Of a DNA stretch of 64,000 nt, positions 46,524 through 54,573 are shown piece by piece. The notes below the pieces were generated by a model that was not told where the DNA came from, ran no database searches, and saw only the letters and a program-made list of their open reading frames with translations. The translations under genes and the position numbers were made by a program. This DNA is from Paeniglutamicibacter kerguelensis (GTDB lineage Bacteria > Actinomycetota > Actinomycetes > Actinomycetales > Micrococcaceae), in contig NZ_JAGIOF010000001.1 of the NCBI RefSeq assembly GCF_017876535.1, forward strand, positions 2,108,001 to 2,172,000, written 5' to 3'. Numbering within the stretch: position 1 is the stretch's first letter; each line of letters opens with the position of its first letter.

Positions 46524-49500
46524 TCAGGCGTTCGCATCCATTTCCAGCCGCCGCAACAGCGCCGTGCTGCCCTGCCCCTCCGCCAGGGCGCGGGCCCGAT
46601 CGAGCATCCCGCGGCGCTCCGGTCCGCGGGCATGGCCGGCGCGCAGGCGCAGCACCTCCGGCAGCCACCAGACGTCGCTGTGCTGTTCGGCAGTGGCCAG
46701 GGCCGCGTCCAGCACCGCGCACGCACCCTTCCGGTCCCCCTCGGCGGCCAGGTTCTCGGCCAGCAGGGACAGCCAGTAGGGCATGCGGGCCAGCGCGTCG
46801 TGGGCGCGCAAGACCGCGATTCCGGCGCGGATCTGCGCCGTTCCCTCCGGCCCGCCCGCCAGCCGGCCCTGCAGGATCTCGCCCCACTGCCCGTAGTAGG
46901 CCAGGTCGTAGCGGCGGCACAGTGCCAGCAATTCCGTGGTGAGTGGCTCCAGGGCGGCGGTGTCCCCGCGCAGCTGCTGCAGCAGGGCGGCGTAGGCCAG
47001 GGCCACGGCCCGCGTGTAGGGAAGCTCGCCCTGCCCGGACATGGACAGCGCCTCGTCGGCCAGCTCCGTGGCTCGGGCATCGTCCCCGACCAGCCAATGC
47101 GCGTGGGATGCCCAGCCGCGGGCATGGATCTCCAGCCTGGTGCCCAGGATGTAGGAGTAGCCGGGCCGCCCGATCTCGCTGCACCGGGCGAAGTGCCCGA
47201 TGGCCTCGGCCGCCCGGCCCAGACCCTGTGCCGCCCCGGCCACCGCGAAGTGCGCCTGGCCCAAAAGGTCGGGATCGTCCCCGGCAAGTTCCAGCGCCTG
47301 GCGGGCGATCTTGTAGGACGGCCCGATCCGTCCCTGGACGTAGCGGCCGGCGAAGATCCCGATCAGGCTGTCCGCCAGCACCTCCCGCTGCCCCAGCGCC
47401 AGGGCGAGTTCCCGGATGCGTTCGAGGTTGCCCAGCAGCTCGGCCGACGAATAGCCCAGCAGCGCCGTCTGCGGAGGGGACATGGAACGGCGCACGGACA
47501 GCTCCGCCGTATCCCGCGCGCGGCCCGCCGGCTGGGTGGAGATCAGCCCGAGTGCCTGGCCGTAGCTTTTCAGCGCCGCGGAGTTGGCAAACACCCGCGC
47601 GGCGTCGGCCCCGGCGCGCAGGTGGAACGGCAGCGCGCGTTCCGGGCTGGAGCCGAGCGTGTACTGCTCGGCGAGCGTGGAGGCCACGGCGTCGAGGTTT
47701 CCCGCGTGGAGCAGCTCCAGGCCCTGAGCCAGCCGGCGGTGCAGCAGCCAGCGCTTGGCCGGGGTGGCGCCCTCGTACGCGGCCGCGCGCAGCAGGTTGT
47801 GCCCAAATCCGTATCCGGAGCCCGCCGGCAGCAGGATGCCCAGGCCCCACAGCTCGTCGATGGCGTCCACCAGCTCGCCGGTCTCCAGGTCCCCCGCCTC
47901 GCTGAGCAGGTCCAGGCTGATGTCATGCCCGAAGGCCGCCGCGAGTTCCGCGACGTGCCTGGCCTGCGGGCTCAGCCGCTGCATGCGCCGTCCCAGCAGC
48001 GGGCTGAACCCCGCCTCCGGAAACGACTCCGCCTCCGGGAACGCGCGCGCGGCCTCCAGGACGTAGAGCGGGTAGCCGCCCGTGGCCGCCTGCAGCAGCC
48101 TCGTTTCGGCCTCGTCCAGCGCGCGCCCGCGGATGTGCCCGGCCAGCTCGCCGCTTGCCGCGGCTTCGAGGGGCGCGACACCCATTTCCCGCAGCAGCCC
48201 GGCGCTGCGCGCCCCCTGGAGCAGGCCCGCCACGGCCGCGGCTCCGTTTTCCCCGCCGGCGCGCAGGGTCGCCGCAACCAGCAGGTTCGCGGCCCTGCCG
48301 GATCCCAGCAGGAAGGCCAGCCAGGCGGCGGTGTCCGCGTCGCACCATTGCAGGTCATCGAGCACAAACAGGGTGGGCCGGCCGGTGGACTCCACCGTCG
48401 TGGCAAGCGCCTCGAAGAACCTGAACCGCTGCCAGGCATCGACCATGGCCCGCCCGGACCCGGCCCGGGGCGCGGGGCCCGCGGGTTCCAGCAGGTCCGT
48501 CAGCAGGTCCGGCAGCACCTCCGGCAGCAGCCTGGCCGCCTCGCGCCGAAGCGGCGCGGGCAAGGTGGCCAGCACCGGGGCGAAGTCCCGGCTGCGCAAC
48601 CACACCGCCACCGGCGCCAGCGGGATCCGGCCCGACGCGTCCACGCACCGGGCCTGGGCAACCACCGCGCCCGTGGCCCGGGCCAGGTCGCCCAGCGCCG
48701 CGGCAAGATGCGTCTTGCCGACGCCCGGTGCGCCGGAAAGCACCAGCAGGCCCCCGCGGCCCGCGCGGGTTTCCTCCCAGCATTGCCGCAGCACGGCCAT
48801 CTCCCGGGCCCGTCCGATCGGCGGGTGCCCGGCGCCCCGGCCGAGGGCATCGGCCACGCCGGCGGCCGGCGTGCGGCTGGGTCCCAGCAAGTTGCGGGTT
48901 TCGGCCGAAGGTGCCACACCGAGTTCGCGCTCGAGCACGGCGGTGCAGCGGTGGAAGGCGTGCAGCGCGGCCGCCCGGTCCCCGAGGGCCAGGTGGGCGC
49001 GGATCAGTCCCCTGTAGCCGGCCTCCTCCAGCGGCTGGATGGCGATGCGTTGCCCGGCCACCGCCAGGGCGTGCCGACCCTCCCCCAGTGCGGTCCATGC
49101 CGCGACGGTCTCGTCGCACAACGCGGTGCATTCGGTGCGGATCCGCTCCCGCGCCGCGGGCACCCAGTCCGAGTAGTTGCCGGGCATCAAATCCCCGCGG
49201 TACTCGTCCAGGGCCAGCTGGGCGTGGGCCAGGAATTCCCGCAGATCCGGCTCGCTCGCCGCCAACAGGGCGGCTTCGCGTTCCGCGGCGAACACCTGCA
49301 CATCGACGCGCAGACCCGGAGCGGGAATCCAGCCGATGGCCCCGTTCGAGGCCGCAAGGCAGTCGACCCCCTCCAGCAATTGCCGCAGGTTGTGCAGTTC
49401 CCGGCGGAGGTTTGTCATGGCCTGGCGCTCGGGGGTGTCGGGCCAAAACGTCCCGGCCAGCACCGGCCGCGGCACGCGGATCCCGGGGTGCAGGACAAGA

Positions 49501-49595
49501 TAGGCCAACAGCTCCACCGCCCGGGACCCGCCGGCAACAAGGTCAACGCCCAGCAAAGTGAGACGTTGTTCACCGAGCAGATTCAGTTGCAGCAC
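46524..49595 (-). CDS. SARP-type regulator with bacterial transcriptional activation domain and NB-ATPase
   Basis: 1023 residues. Domains in order: OmpR-like winged helix (about 1-90, LNLLGEQRLTLLG and PVLAGTFWPD), BTAD (about 95-240, with VAGQRIAIQPLEEAGYRGLIRA and FHRCTAVLERELGV), an AAA/NB-ARC-like ATPase with Walker A SGAPGVGKTHLAAALG near 285 and Walker B LFVLDDLQWCD near 410, then a long TPR-like helical half. AfsR/DnrI-type activators have this layout; unlike LuxR-LAL regulators it has no C-terminal HTH. The adjacent flavin oxidase gene on the same strand is the most likely target. GTG start at 49595. Confidence 0.85.
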   Translation of the reverse strand: MLQLNLLGEQRLTLLGVDLVAGGSRAVELLAYLVLHPGIRVPRPVLAGTFWPDTPERQAMTNLRRELHNLRQLLEGVDCLAASNGAIGWIPAPGLRVDVQVFAAEREAALLAASEPDLREFLAHAQLALDEYRGDLMPGNYSDWVPAARERIRTECTALCDETVAAWTALGEGRHALAVAGQRIAIQPLEEAGYRGLIRAHLALGDRAAALHAFHRCTAVLERELGVAPSAETRNLLGPSRTPAAGVADALGRGAGHPPIGRAREMAVLRQCWEETRAGRGGLLVLSGAPGVGKTHLAAALGDLARATGAVVAQARCVDASGRIPLAPVAVWLRSRDFAPVLATLPAPLRREAARLLPEVLPDLLTDLLEPAGPAPRAGSGRAMVDAWQRFRFFEALATTVESTGRPTLFVLDDLQWCDADTAAWLAFLLGSGRAANLLVAATLRAGGENGAAAVAGLLQGARSAGLLREMGVAPLEAAASGELAGHIRGRALDEAETRLLQAATGGYPLYVLEAARAFPEAESFPEAGFSPLLGRRMQRLSPQARHVAELAAAFGHDISLDLLSEAGDLETGELVDAIDELWGLGILLPAGSGYGFGHNLLRAAAYEGATPAKRWLLHRRLAQGLELLHAGNLDAVASTLAEQYTLGSSPERALPFHLRAGADAARVFANSAALKSYGQALGLISTQPAGRARDTAELSVRRSMSPPQTALLGYSSAELLGNLERIRELALALGQREVLADSLIGIFAGRYVQGRIGPSYKIARQALELAGDDPDLLGQAHFAVAGAAQGLGRAAEAIGHFARCSEIGRPGYSYILGTRLEIHARGWASHAHWLVGDDARATELADEALSMSGQGELPYTRAVALAYAALLQQLRGDTAALEPLTTELLALCRRYDLAYYGQWGEILQGRLAGGPEGTAQIRAGIAVLRAHDALARMPYWLSLLAENLAAEGDRKGACAVLDAALATAEQHSDVWWLPEVLRLRAGHARGPERRGMLDRARALAEGQGSTALLRRLEMDANA

Positions 49596-49683
49596 GGCCC
49601 CTGCCCCTTTTGGCGACTAGCCCCCGCATGGAATTCTCCCACCGCCGCCCGGGGCAGGCAATGAGCGACCGGTCCCGACTGAC

Positions 49684-49689
49684 TAGAAT
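49684..49689 (+). promoter_or_regulatory. Leaderless -10 of the YigZ gene
   Basis: TAGAAT (5 of 6 consensus), six to nine bases, then GTG 49696 / ATG 49699. Confidence 0.45.
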
Positions 49690-49698
49690 GGATCGGTG

Positions 49699-50373
49699 AT
49701 GCACAGCGAATCCATGGCGACGGCCTATACGACGGTGGACGGCGACTTCGTCCACGAGTTGGAGATCAAGCGTTCGCGTTTCATCACCTACCTGCGCCGC
49801 GTCGAGTCCGAGGAGCAGGCGCGCGGCCTGATTGCGGAGCTGCGCAAGAGCCATTTCGATGCGCGGCACCACTGCAGCGCGTTCATCCTGGGCGCCGACC
49901 GCATGGCCATGCGCAGCAACGACGACGGCGAGCCCTCGGGCACCGCCGGCATCCCGATGCTCGACGCGCTGGCCAAGCGAGAGACGGCGCCGGGGGTCAC
50001 CGACCTGTCCGACATCGTCGCGGTGGTGGTGCGCTACTTCGGCGGCATCCTGCTGGGCGCCGGCGGCCTGGTGCGCGCATACTCCGATTCGGTCTCCAGC
50101 GCCCTGGACACGGCCCCGCTTCTCCGCCGCCAGCGCATGCGCATCCTCGGGGTGGACGCGGACTACGTCGCTGCGGGCAAGCTGGAGAACGATTTGCGCG
50201 CCGGCGGGATCCAGGTGCTGGGCACCGACTACGGCCCGCGATTGGCCACCTTGCGGGTGGCACTGAACGACGAGAATGATGCGATCGAGCAGTTCAAGGA
50301 CCGGCTCGCCACGCTCAGCGCCGGCTCGAGCACTGCCGAGAACCTGGGAACCGAATGGGTGGATGTACGTTGA
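49699..50373 (+). CDS. YigZ/IMPACT family protein
   Basis: 224 residues. The N-terminal Impact domain contains the signature DDGEPSGTAGIPMLDAL (about residues 74-90) and DIVAVVVRYFGGILLGAGGLVRAYSDSV (about 103-130, read in parts); a C-terminal DUF1949 domain with ferredoxin-like fold follows. The eukaryotic relative regulates the Gcn2 kinase; the bacterial role is unknown, possibly translation-related. Overlaps the next gene, so the two are probably co-translated. Confidence 0.9.
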   Translation: MHSESMATAYTTVDGDFVHELEIKRSRFITYLRRVESEEQARGLIAELRKSHFDARHHCSAFILGADRMAMRSNDDGEPSGTAGIPMLDALAKRETAPGVTDLSDIVAVVVRYFGGILLGAGGLVRAYSDSVSSALDTAPLLRRQRMRILGVDADYVAAGKLENDLRAGGIQVLGTDYGPRLATLRVALNDENDAIEQFKDRLATLSAGSSTAENLGTEWVDVR

Positions 50374-51509
50374 AACTGGAATTTGAGTCGCTGCGCCGCT
50401 GGCCCGACGTCGAAGCGGAAAACCTGCAGGCGTTCGACGCCGCGGACAGGCTGCTGCTGGACCTTGCCGCGGAGGCGGGCTGGCCGGCCGAACCAGGCAG
50501 GGTCGCCATCCTGAACGACCACTACGGCGCACTCACCCTCGGGGCACTGACCGCGGGGGTGCGCTCCGTGCGCGTGCACCAGGACGCGCTCTCCGGCGCC
50601 CGGGCGATCGAGGCGAACGCGCAGCGGCTGCTCCCGGAGCTGGCCGGCGAATACAGGCACCTGCCGCCGGGCGCCGGGTTGCTGGAAAACGCGTCGTTGG
50701 TCCTGATGCAGCTCCCCCGCTCCCTGGACGCGCTGGAGGAAATGCTGGCCTTCGTGGCCGAGCATGCCTCCGCCGACGTCACGGTGATGGCCACGGGCCG
50801 CATCAAGCACATGGGCCTGGGCATGAACGAGGTCATGGGACGCTACTTCGAGACCGTCACGGCCTCGCTGGCGCGGCAGAAGTCCCGCGTGCTCACGGCC
50901 GCGGGGGGCCGCCCGGCGGGCCAGCGGCCGGCGCCGCGCTTCCCGCTGCACGGTTCATTCCCCGTGGGACTGGAGAAGCCGCTCGAACTGCGCGCCTACG
51001 CCGAGACCTTCGGCGGCGCGAAGCTCGATCCGGGAACCCGTTTCCTGCTCGAGCACCTGGATTTGCCGGACACCGCCGGCCGCGCCGTCGACCTTGGCTG
51101 CGGCAACGGAACCATCGCCGGCTTCATCGCGCTGAAGTACCCGCTGCTCACGGTGTACGCCTCGGACCAGTCGGCATCCGCCGTGGCCTCGACCGCGGCA
51201 ACGGCCGCGGCCAATGGCGTGGCGGACCGCGTGGCCCCGGTGCAGGACGACGCGCTGGCGTCGCTGCCGGATGCCTCCGAGGAACTCGTGGTGCTCAACC
51301 CGCCGTTCCACATGGGAAACACCGTGCACGCGGGGATCGCGCTGAAGCTGATTGCCGACGCCGGCCGCGTGCTGGCGCCCGGGGGCGAGCTGTGGTGCGT
51401 CTGGAATTCGCACCTCGGCTACAGGTCTCAGCTGGAAAAACTGGTGGGCCCCACCCGCCAGGTCGCCAGGAACCCGAAGTTCACGATTACGGTTTCGACA
51501 CGCGCATAA
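50355..51509 (+). CDS. RlmG/RsmC-like rRNA (guanine-N2) methyltransferase
   Basis: 384 residues with two methyltransferase-like halves. The C-terminal catalytic half has SAM motif VDLGCGNGTIAGFIAL (about residues 246-261) and the base-flipping motif NPPFHMGN (about 315-322), characteristic of guanine-N2 methyltransferases; the degenerate N-terminal half (about 1-190) is typical of RlmG/RsmC and helps bind RNA. The exact rRNA target cannot be told from sequence alone. Start ATG 50355 overlaps the yigZ end by 19 bases; TTG 50370, overlapping its TGA, is an alternative. Confidence 0.87.
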   Translation: MGGCTLKLEFESLRRWPDVEAENLQAFDAADRLLLDLAAEAGWPAEPGRVAILNDHYGALTLGALTAGVRSVRVHQDALSGARAIEANAQRLLPELAGEYRHLPPGAGLLENASLVLMQLPRSLDALEEMLAFVAEHASADVTVMATGRIKHMGLGMNEVMGRYFETVTASLARQKSRVLTAAGGRPAGQRPAPRFPLHGSFPVGLEKPLELRAYAETFGGAKLDPGTRFLLEHLDLPDTAGRAVDLGCGNGTIAGFIALKYPLLTVYASDQSASAVASTAATAAANGVADRVAPVQDDALASLPDASEELVVLNPPFHMGNTVHAGIALKLIADAGRVLAPGGELWCVWNSHLGYRSQLEKLVGPTRQVARNPKFTITVSTRA

Positions 51510-51576
51510 CGGAGAGTTCGCGACGGCATGGGCGAGTTTCAATCGTTAGGGACCCAAGTGGTGCAATACTGCTGGA

Positions 51577-52146
51577 ATGGATGAGCGCACCGAGGTACCC
51601 AACAAGGCCCTGATCGTCGTCGACATGCAAAACGGCGTGATCGAACATTGCGTTCACCCCAAGAAGGTCACGGCGCGCATCCAGGAAATGGTCAGCAGGG
51701 CACGCGATACCGGGACCCCGATCTTCTGGGTGCAGGACGAACAGGACTTTGCCCGTCATTCCACCCCGTGGCGCATCGCAGCCCCGCTGGAGCCCCGCGA
51801 TGGCGAGCACCACATCTTCAAGACATACCGCGATGCATTCGCCGGAACCGGGCTGCACGCGGCACTGAATGCCCAGGACGTCCAGCACGTGGTGATCTGC
51901 GGCGCCCAGTCCGACTATTGCGTCCGCACCGCGGCCCAGCGCGCCGCGGCAATGGGCTTTGACGTGACGCTCGTACGCGATGCCCACACCACCGGAGCCG
52001 CGACCTTCGAGGGTCAGACCATGACCGGGGACCAGGTCATCGCCCACACCAACGCGTACTTTGCCGGCCTCGAGTATCCCAAGCAGAAGATTTCACTGCT
52101 GCGCGCCGAAGAAGTCGTCTTCCACCCGGTGCCGGTTAACGACTAA
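51577..52146 (+). CDS. Isochorismatase-like cysteine hydrolase
   Basis: 189-residue Rossmann-like hydrolase. The catalytic triad is visible as D16 in VVDMQNGV, K82 in FKTYRDAF and C115 in CGAQSDYCVRTAA, preceded by a cis-peptide-type region. Members hydrolyse amides or esters such as nicotinamide or N-carbamoyl compounds; the exact substrate is not evident, and the nicotinamidase metal-binding DxHxxxH is absent. It converges with the membrane-protein gene and their stops overlap by four bases. Confidence 0.88.
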   Translation: MDERTEVPNKALIVVDMQNGVIEHCVHPKKVTARIQEMVSRARDTGTPIFWVQDEQDFARHSTPWRIAAPLEPRDGEHHIFKTYRDAFAGTGLHAALNAQDVQHVVICGAQSDYCVRTAAQRAAAMGFDVTLVRDAHTTGAATFEGQTMTGDQVIAHTNAYFAGLEYPKQKISLLRAEEVVFHPVPVND

Positions 52147-53510
52147 GTCTGGTCGAAGTTGGGCGCTGCTTTGTTGCCACGCTGATCCACTGAGACAAAG
52201 ATTGGGTGCCCGTGTTTGTAGCGTTGGGCATGGCCGTCGATCCCGAACGGCCTCAGGTCCAGTTCATCAACGCGCCCTGCCATGGGTGCGGGGCTTGGCG
52301 TTGTCGCGGGTTCGCTGTCGGAATTCCGCTGCGCTTCGCGCACGCGCACGTAGTTCTCCGAAGGCTCACCGCGCCACCCTTCGATAGCCACAAATTCATG
52401 GCCTTCAACCAGACCGGTGCGCCCCGGCAAGCCCCGGCCCGCGTAGCCAAGCACACCGATTGGCCTGCCCATGGCGGTGATCGGAAGCCTGGACAACTGG
52501 GTCCAAACCCATGGCTTGGTGCGGGCAGCGGCGGCAAACTCCGCTGCGCCCATTGAATTGACCACGTCCACTCCGTGCACCGCACAATGCAGGTCCACAT
52601 GAACCTCGTCCATGTAGTCCGCCCCGAGAACGTTTTCCACGAGTTTCGACTGTTCATCGCAACTGCAGCCGTCACGCTTTTGCTCTTCGTCGGAGAGATC
52701 CCCGGTATCCAGCCAGTCCTTTCCCGCCACGGATAGCGGCCCGCCATCGGGTGTCGGCAGGATCCAGAGCACGGAACCGATCGACCCGTCCCGGAAGATG
52801 CGCCAGGCGATCCGGCACAACAGGACCGCTGCCCAAAGCGCAGCCCCAAGCGCTAACGCCAGCAGGAAGGGCTCAAACGGCTCCGAATTCGGCTTGGGGC
52901 CGTTGGAACGGGATTCGTTGAGGAACCACGAGAATGCGAGGTAAGCGGCCAGTGCCAAGCCAGTAAGGAACAGGAACCCCCCGCGTCCGCTACGCGCATG
53001 CTCTCGCGCCCATTTTGCCTGTTCTCTGGTGAGCGGAAGCACGTTCGGCGCCTCTTGGCTCAAGACACTCCGCAATTTGCCAAGTGCAATGAATTGCCGC
53101 AGGCCCATCAACAGGTCTATCAATCCCGCTCCACCAAGAATCGCCGTGCTGCACCAGAACCACCACTGGGGTTCAAGCCCAAGGTTTGACGTGACAAGGT
53201 TTTCAAGCTGGACCGCGAGAAATGCCACCCAGATTCCCAGCCGCGGCGCAACCAGGACAGGTATCAGGACGAGAAGCATCATCGTAAGTGCTACATCCGG
53301 CATGAAGGTCGACGGCTCCAGGAATGCGGCCCAGGTCGTGTCTTCCGCCGGAGAATCGTCCGACAACGAAGTGATGGCCATCGAAGCAAGAAACCCTACG
53401 AACCCCACAACCAGGACTCCACGCAACATGGCCGGCGAGAACATCCTGGGCAGGGCGTTCCATTGGGCCTCACTGGGGCGGAGCAACAGGACAGTTTGTT
53501 GATTGGTCAC
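52143..53510 (-). CDS. Multi-pass membrane protein of unknown function
   Basis: 455 residues, family not recognised. Five or six hydrophobic segments occupy the N-terminal half: roughly residues 29-47, 70-100 (one or two), 112-130, 178-198 and 217-240. A C-terminal soluble region of about 215 residues follows, with a cysteine motif CSCDEQ near residue 291 and two more cysteines close together; it might bind a metal or form a disulfide. GTG start at 53510. Gene lies between the cysteine hydrolase and ybaK genes. Confidence 0.7.
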   Translation of the reverse strand: MTNQQTVLLLRPSEAQWNALPRMFSPAMLRGVLVVGFVGFLASMAITSLSDDSPAEDTTWAAFLEPSTFMPDVALTMMLLVLIPVLVAPRLGIWVAFLAVQLENLVTSNLGLEPQWWFWCSTAILGGAGLIDLLMGLRQFIALGKLRSVLSQEAPNVLPLTREQAKWAREHARSGRGGFLFLTGLALAAYLAFSWFLNESRSNGPKPNSEPFEPFLLALALGAALWAAVLLCRIAWRIFRDGSIGSVLWILPTPDGGPLSVAGKDWLDTGDLSDEEQKRDGCSCDEQSKLVENVLGADYMDEVHVDLHCAVHGVDVVNSMGAAEFAAAARTKPWVWTQLSRLPITAMGRPIGVLGYAGRGLPGRTGLVEGHEFVAIEGWRGEPSENYVRVREAQRNSDSEPATTPSPAPMAGRVDELDLRPFGIDGHAQRYKHGHPIFVSVDQRGNKAAPNFDQT

Positions 53511-53598
53511 CCCATGATCCTGCCATCGGTCGCGCCCCCGAAACGAATTGGTTAGGCTGGCTGAAACACCAGTGACCAGCGAGGAGACGCCGGCAACC

Positions 53599-54063
53599 AT
53601 GAACCCCAAACACCAACGATTCCTTGCCGACCTGAAACGGGCGGGCATCGAGCGAGAGATCCGACTGCTCGACGAACACACCCATACCGCGGCGGCTGCG
53701 GCCGACTACCTGGGATGCAAGGTGGCGGCGATTGCCAACTCGTTGGTCTTTGACAGCGAGGGCGAGGCGCTGCTGATCATGTCCAGCGGGGCTGGACGGG
53801 TGGACACCGCGTTGGTTTCGGCGGCGCTGGGCGGCAGAAAGCTGAAACGGGCGACACCCGACTTCGTCAAGCAGGCAACGGGCCAGGTCATCGGCGGCGT
53901 GGCGCCGGCAGGGCATCCCGCTCCCCTGTGCACCGTCATCGACATCTCGTTGCGCGATTTCGACGAGCTCTGGGTTGCCGCCGGAACCGCGGATTCGCTC
54001 ATGCCCATCACCTACACGGAATTGCTCTGGCTGACCGGCGGAACCGAGTTGGAAGTCCGCTAA
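53599..54063 (+). CDS. YbaK/EbsC-family aminoacyl-tRNA deacylase-like protein
   Basis: 154 residues of the YbaK/ProX fold. These proteins hydrolyse mischarged aminoacyl-tRNAs in trans. YLGCKVAAIANSLVF (about residues 37-51), VSAALGGRKLKRATPDFV (about 73-90) and TGQVIGGVAPAGHPAP (about 95-110) are the family hallmarks. Start ATG 53599 has GAGGAG upstream; TAGGCT at 53552-53557 would give a leader of about 35 bases. The amino-acid specificity cannot be read from the sequence. Confidence 0.9.
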   Translation: MNPKHQRFLADLKRAGIEREIRLLDEHTHTAAAAADYLGCKVAAIANSLVFDSEGEALLIMSSGAGRVDTALVSAALGGRKLKRATPDFVKQATGQVIGGVAPAGHPAPLCTVIDISLRDFDELWVAAGTADSLMPITYTELLWLTGGTELEVR

Positions 54064-54431
54064 GGCCCCGCGACCGAGGGCGTCAGGCAATGCTCGGTGT
54101 CAGGTCAGCTCACCGTGGCCTTTTCGCTCGGAGCCAATGCCTTCACCAGCAGCGCATCGGCGACCACGATTTCATGGGGCGAGACCTCAAGGATCGGCAG
54201 CGGGCCCGACAAGGCATCGGGTGCGTCCCTGAGCTGCTACTGCTGCATCAATCCGGAAATCCCTCGTTCACATAGGAGTTCATCGCCGGCGAGGTAATCG
54301 ATCGGTTCTCCGGCAATGTGGCCCAGAACGGAGCGCGGCTGCACGACGTCGTAGTCGGGGGTCACTGGTTCGAGGTATCCAACGGTTTCCCCGCCTTCCC
54401 GAATCACGGCTATCCATGTGGACTCGTCCAT
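54060..54431 (-). pseudogene. Small conserved gene broken by two in-frame stops
   Basis: The frame starts MDESTWIAVIREGGETVGYL, a start I recall from conserved Micrococcaceae proteins of about 110-125 residues. It reaches TAG (54239-54237) after 64 codons, continues as QLRDAPDALSGPLPILEVSP and DALLVKALAPSEKATVS to TGA (54107-54105), then PDTEHCLTPSVAGP to TAG (54062-54060). The sequence between the stops still reads like protein, so TAG and TGA (probably once CAG/GAG and TGG) are nonsense changes. Alternatively the 64-residue product is functional. The function is unknown. Its 3' end touches that of the ybaK-like gene. Confidence 0.55.
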
Positions 54432-54483
54432 GATTCGAGGTTAGTCCGGAGGCCCCGGGTTTTCCGAACCGGATGGTTAACGA

Positions 54484-54527
54484 CGAAAGCCTCCTGTCCC
54501 ACCAAAGGGTGGAACAAGAGGCTTTCG
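54484..54527 (-). terminator. Terminator of rpsA
   Basis: CGAAAGCCTC (54484 onward) and GAGGCTTTCG (to 54527) form the outer stem; CCACC/GGTGG the inner stem, with one mismatch and one bulge. It follows the rpsA stop on the minus strand. Confidence 0.7.
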
Positions 54528-54573
54528 TTTAAGCTACCTCGAGTGAATCAGTGATTCACAAGCGGAGGAAGGC

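Noticed and set aside
46632..49664. 1010-codon plus-strand open frame opposite the SARP-type regulator
   Set aside because: Low-complexity Gly/Arg/Gln/Pro composition typical of antisense frames in GC-rich genes; the minus-strand product has intact Walker motifs.
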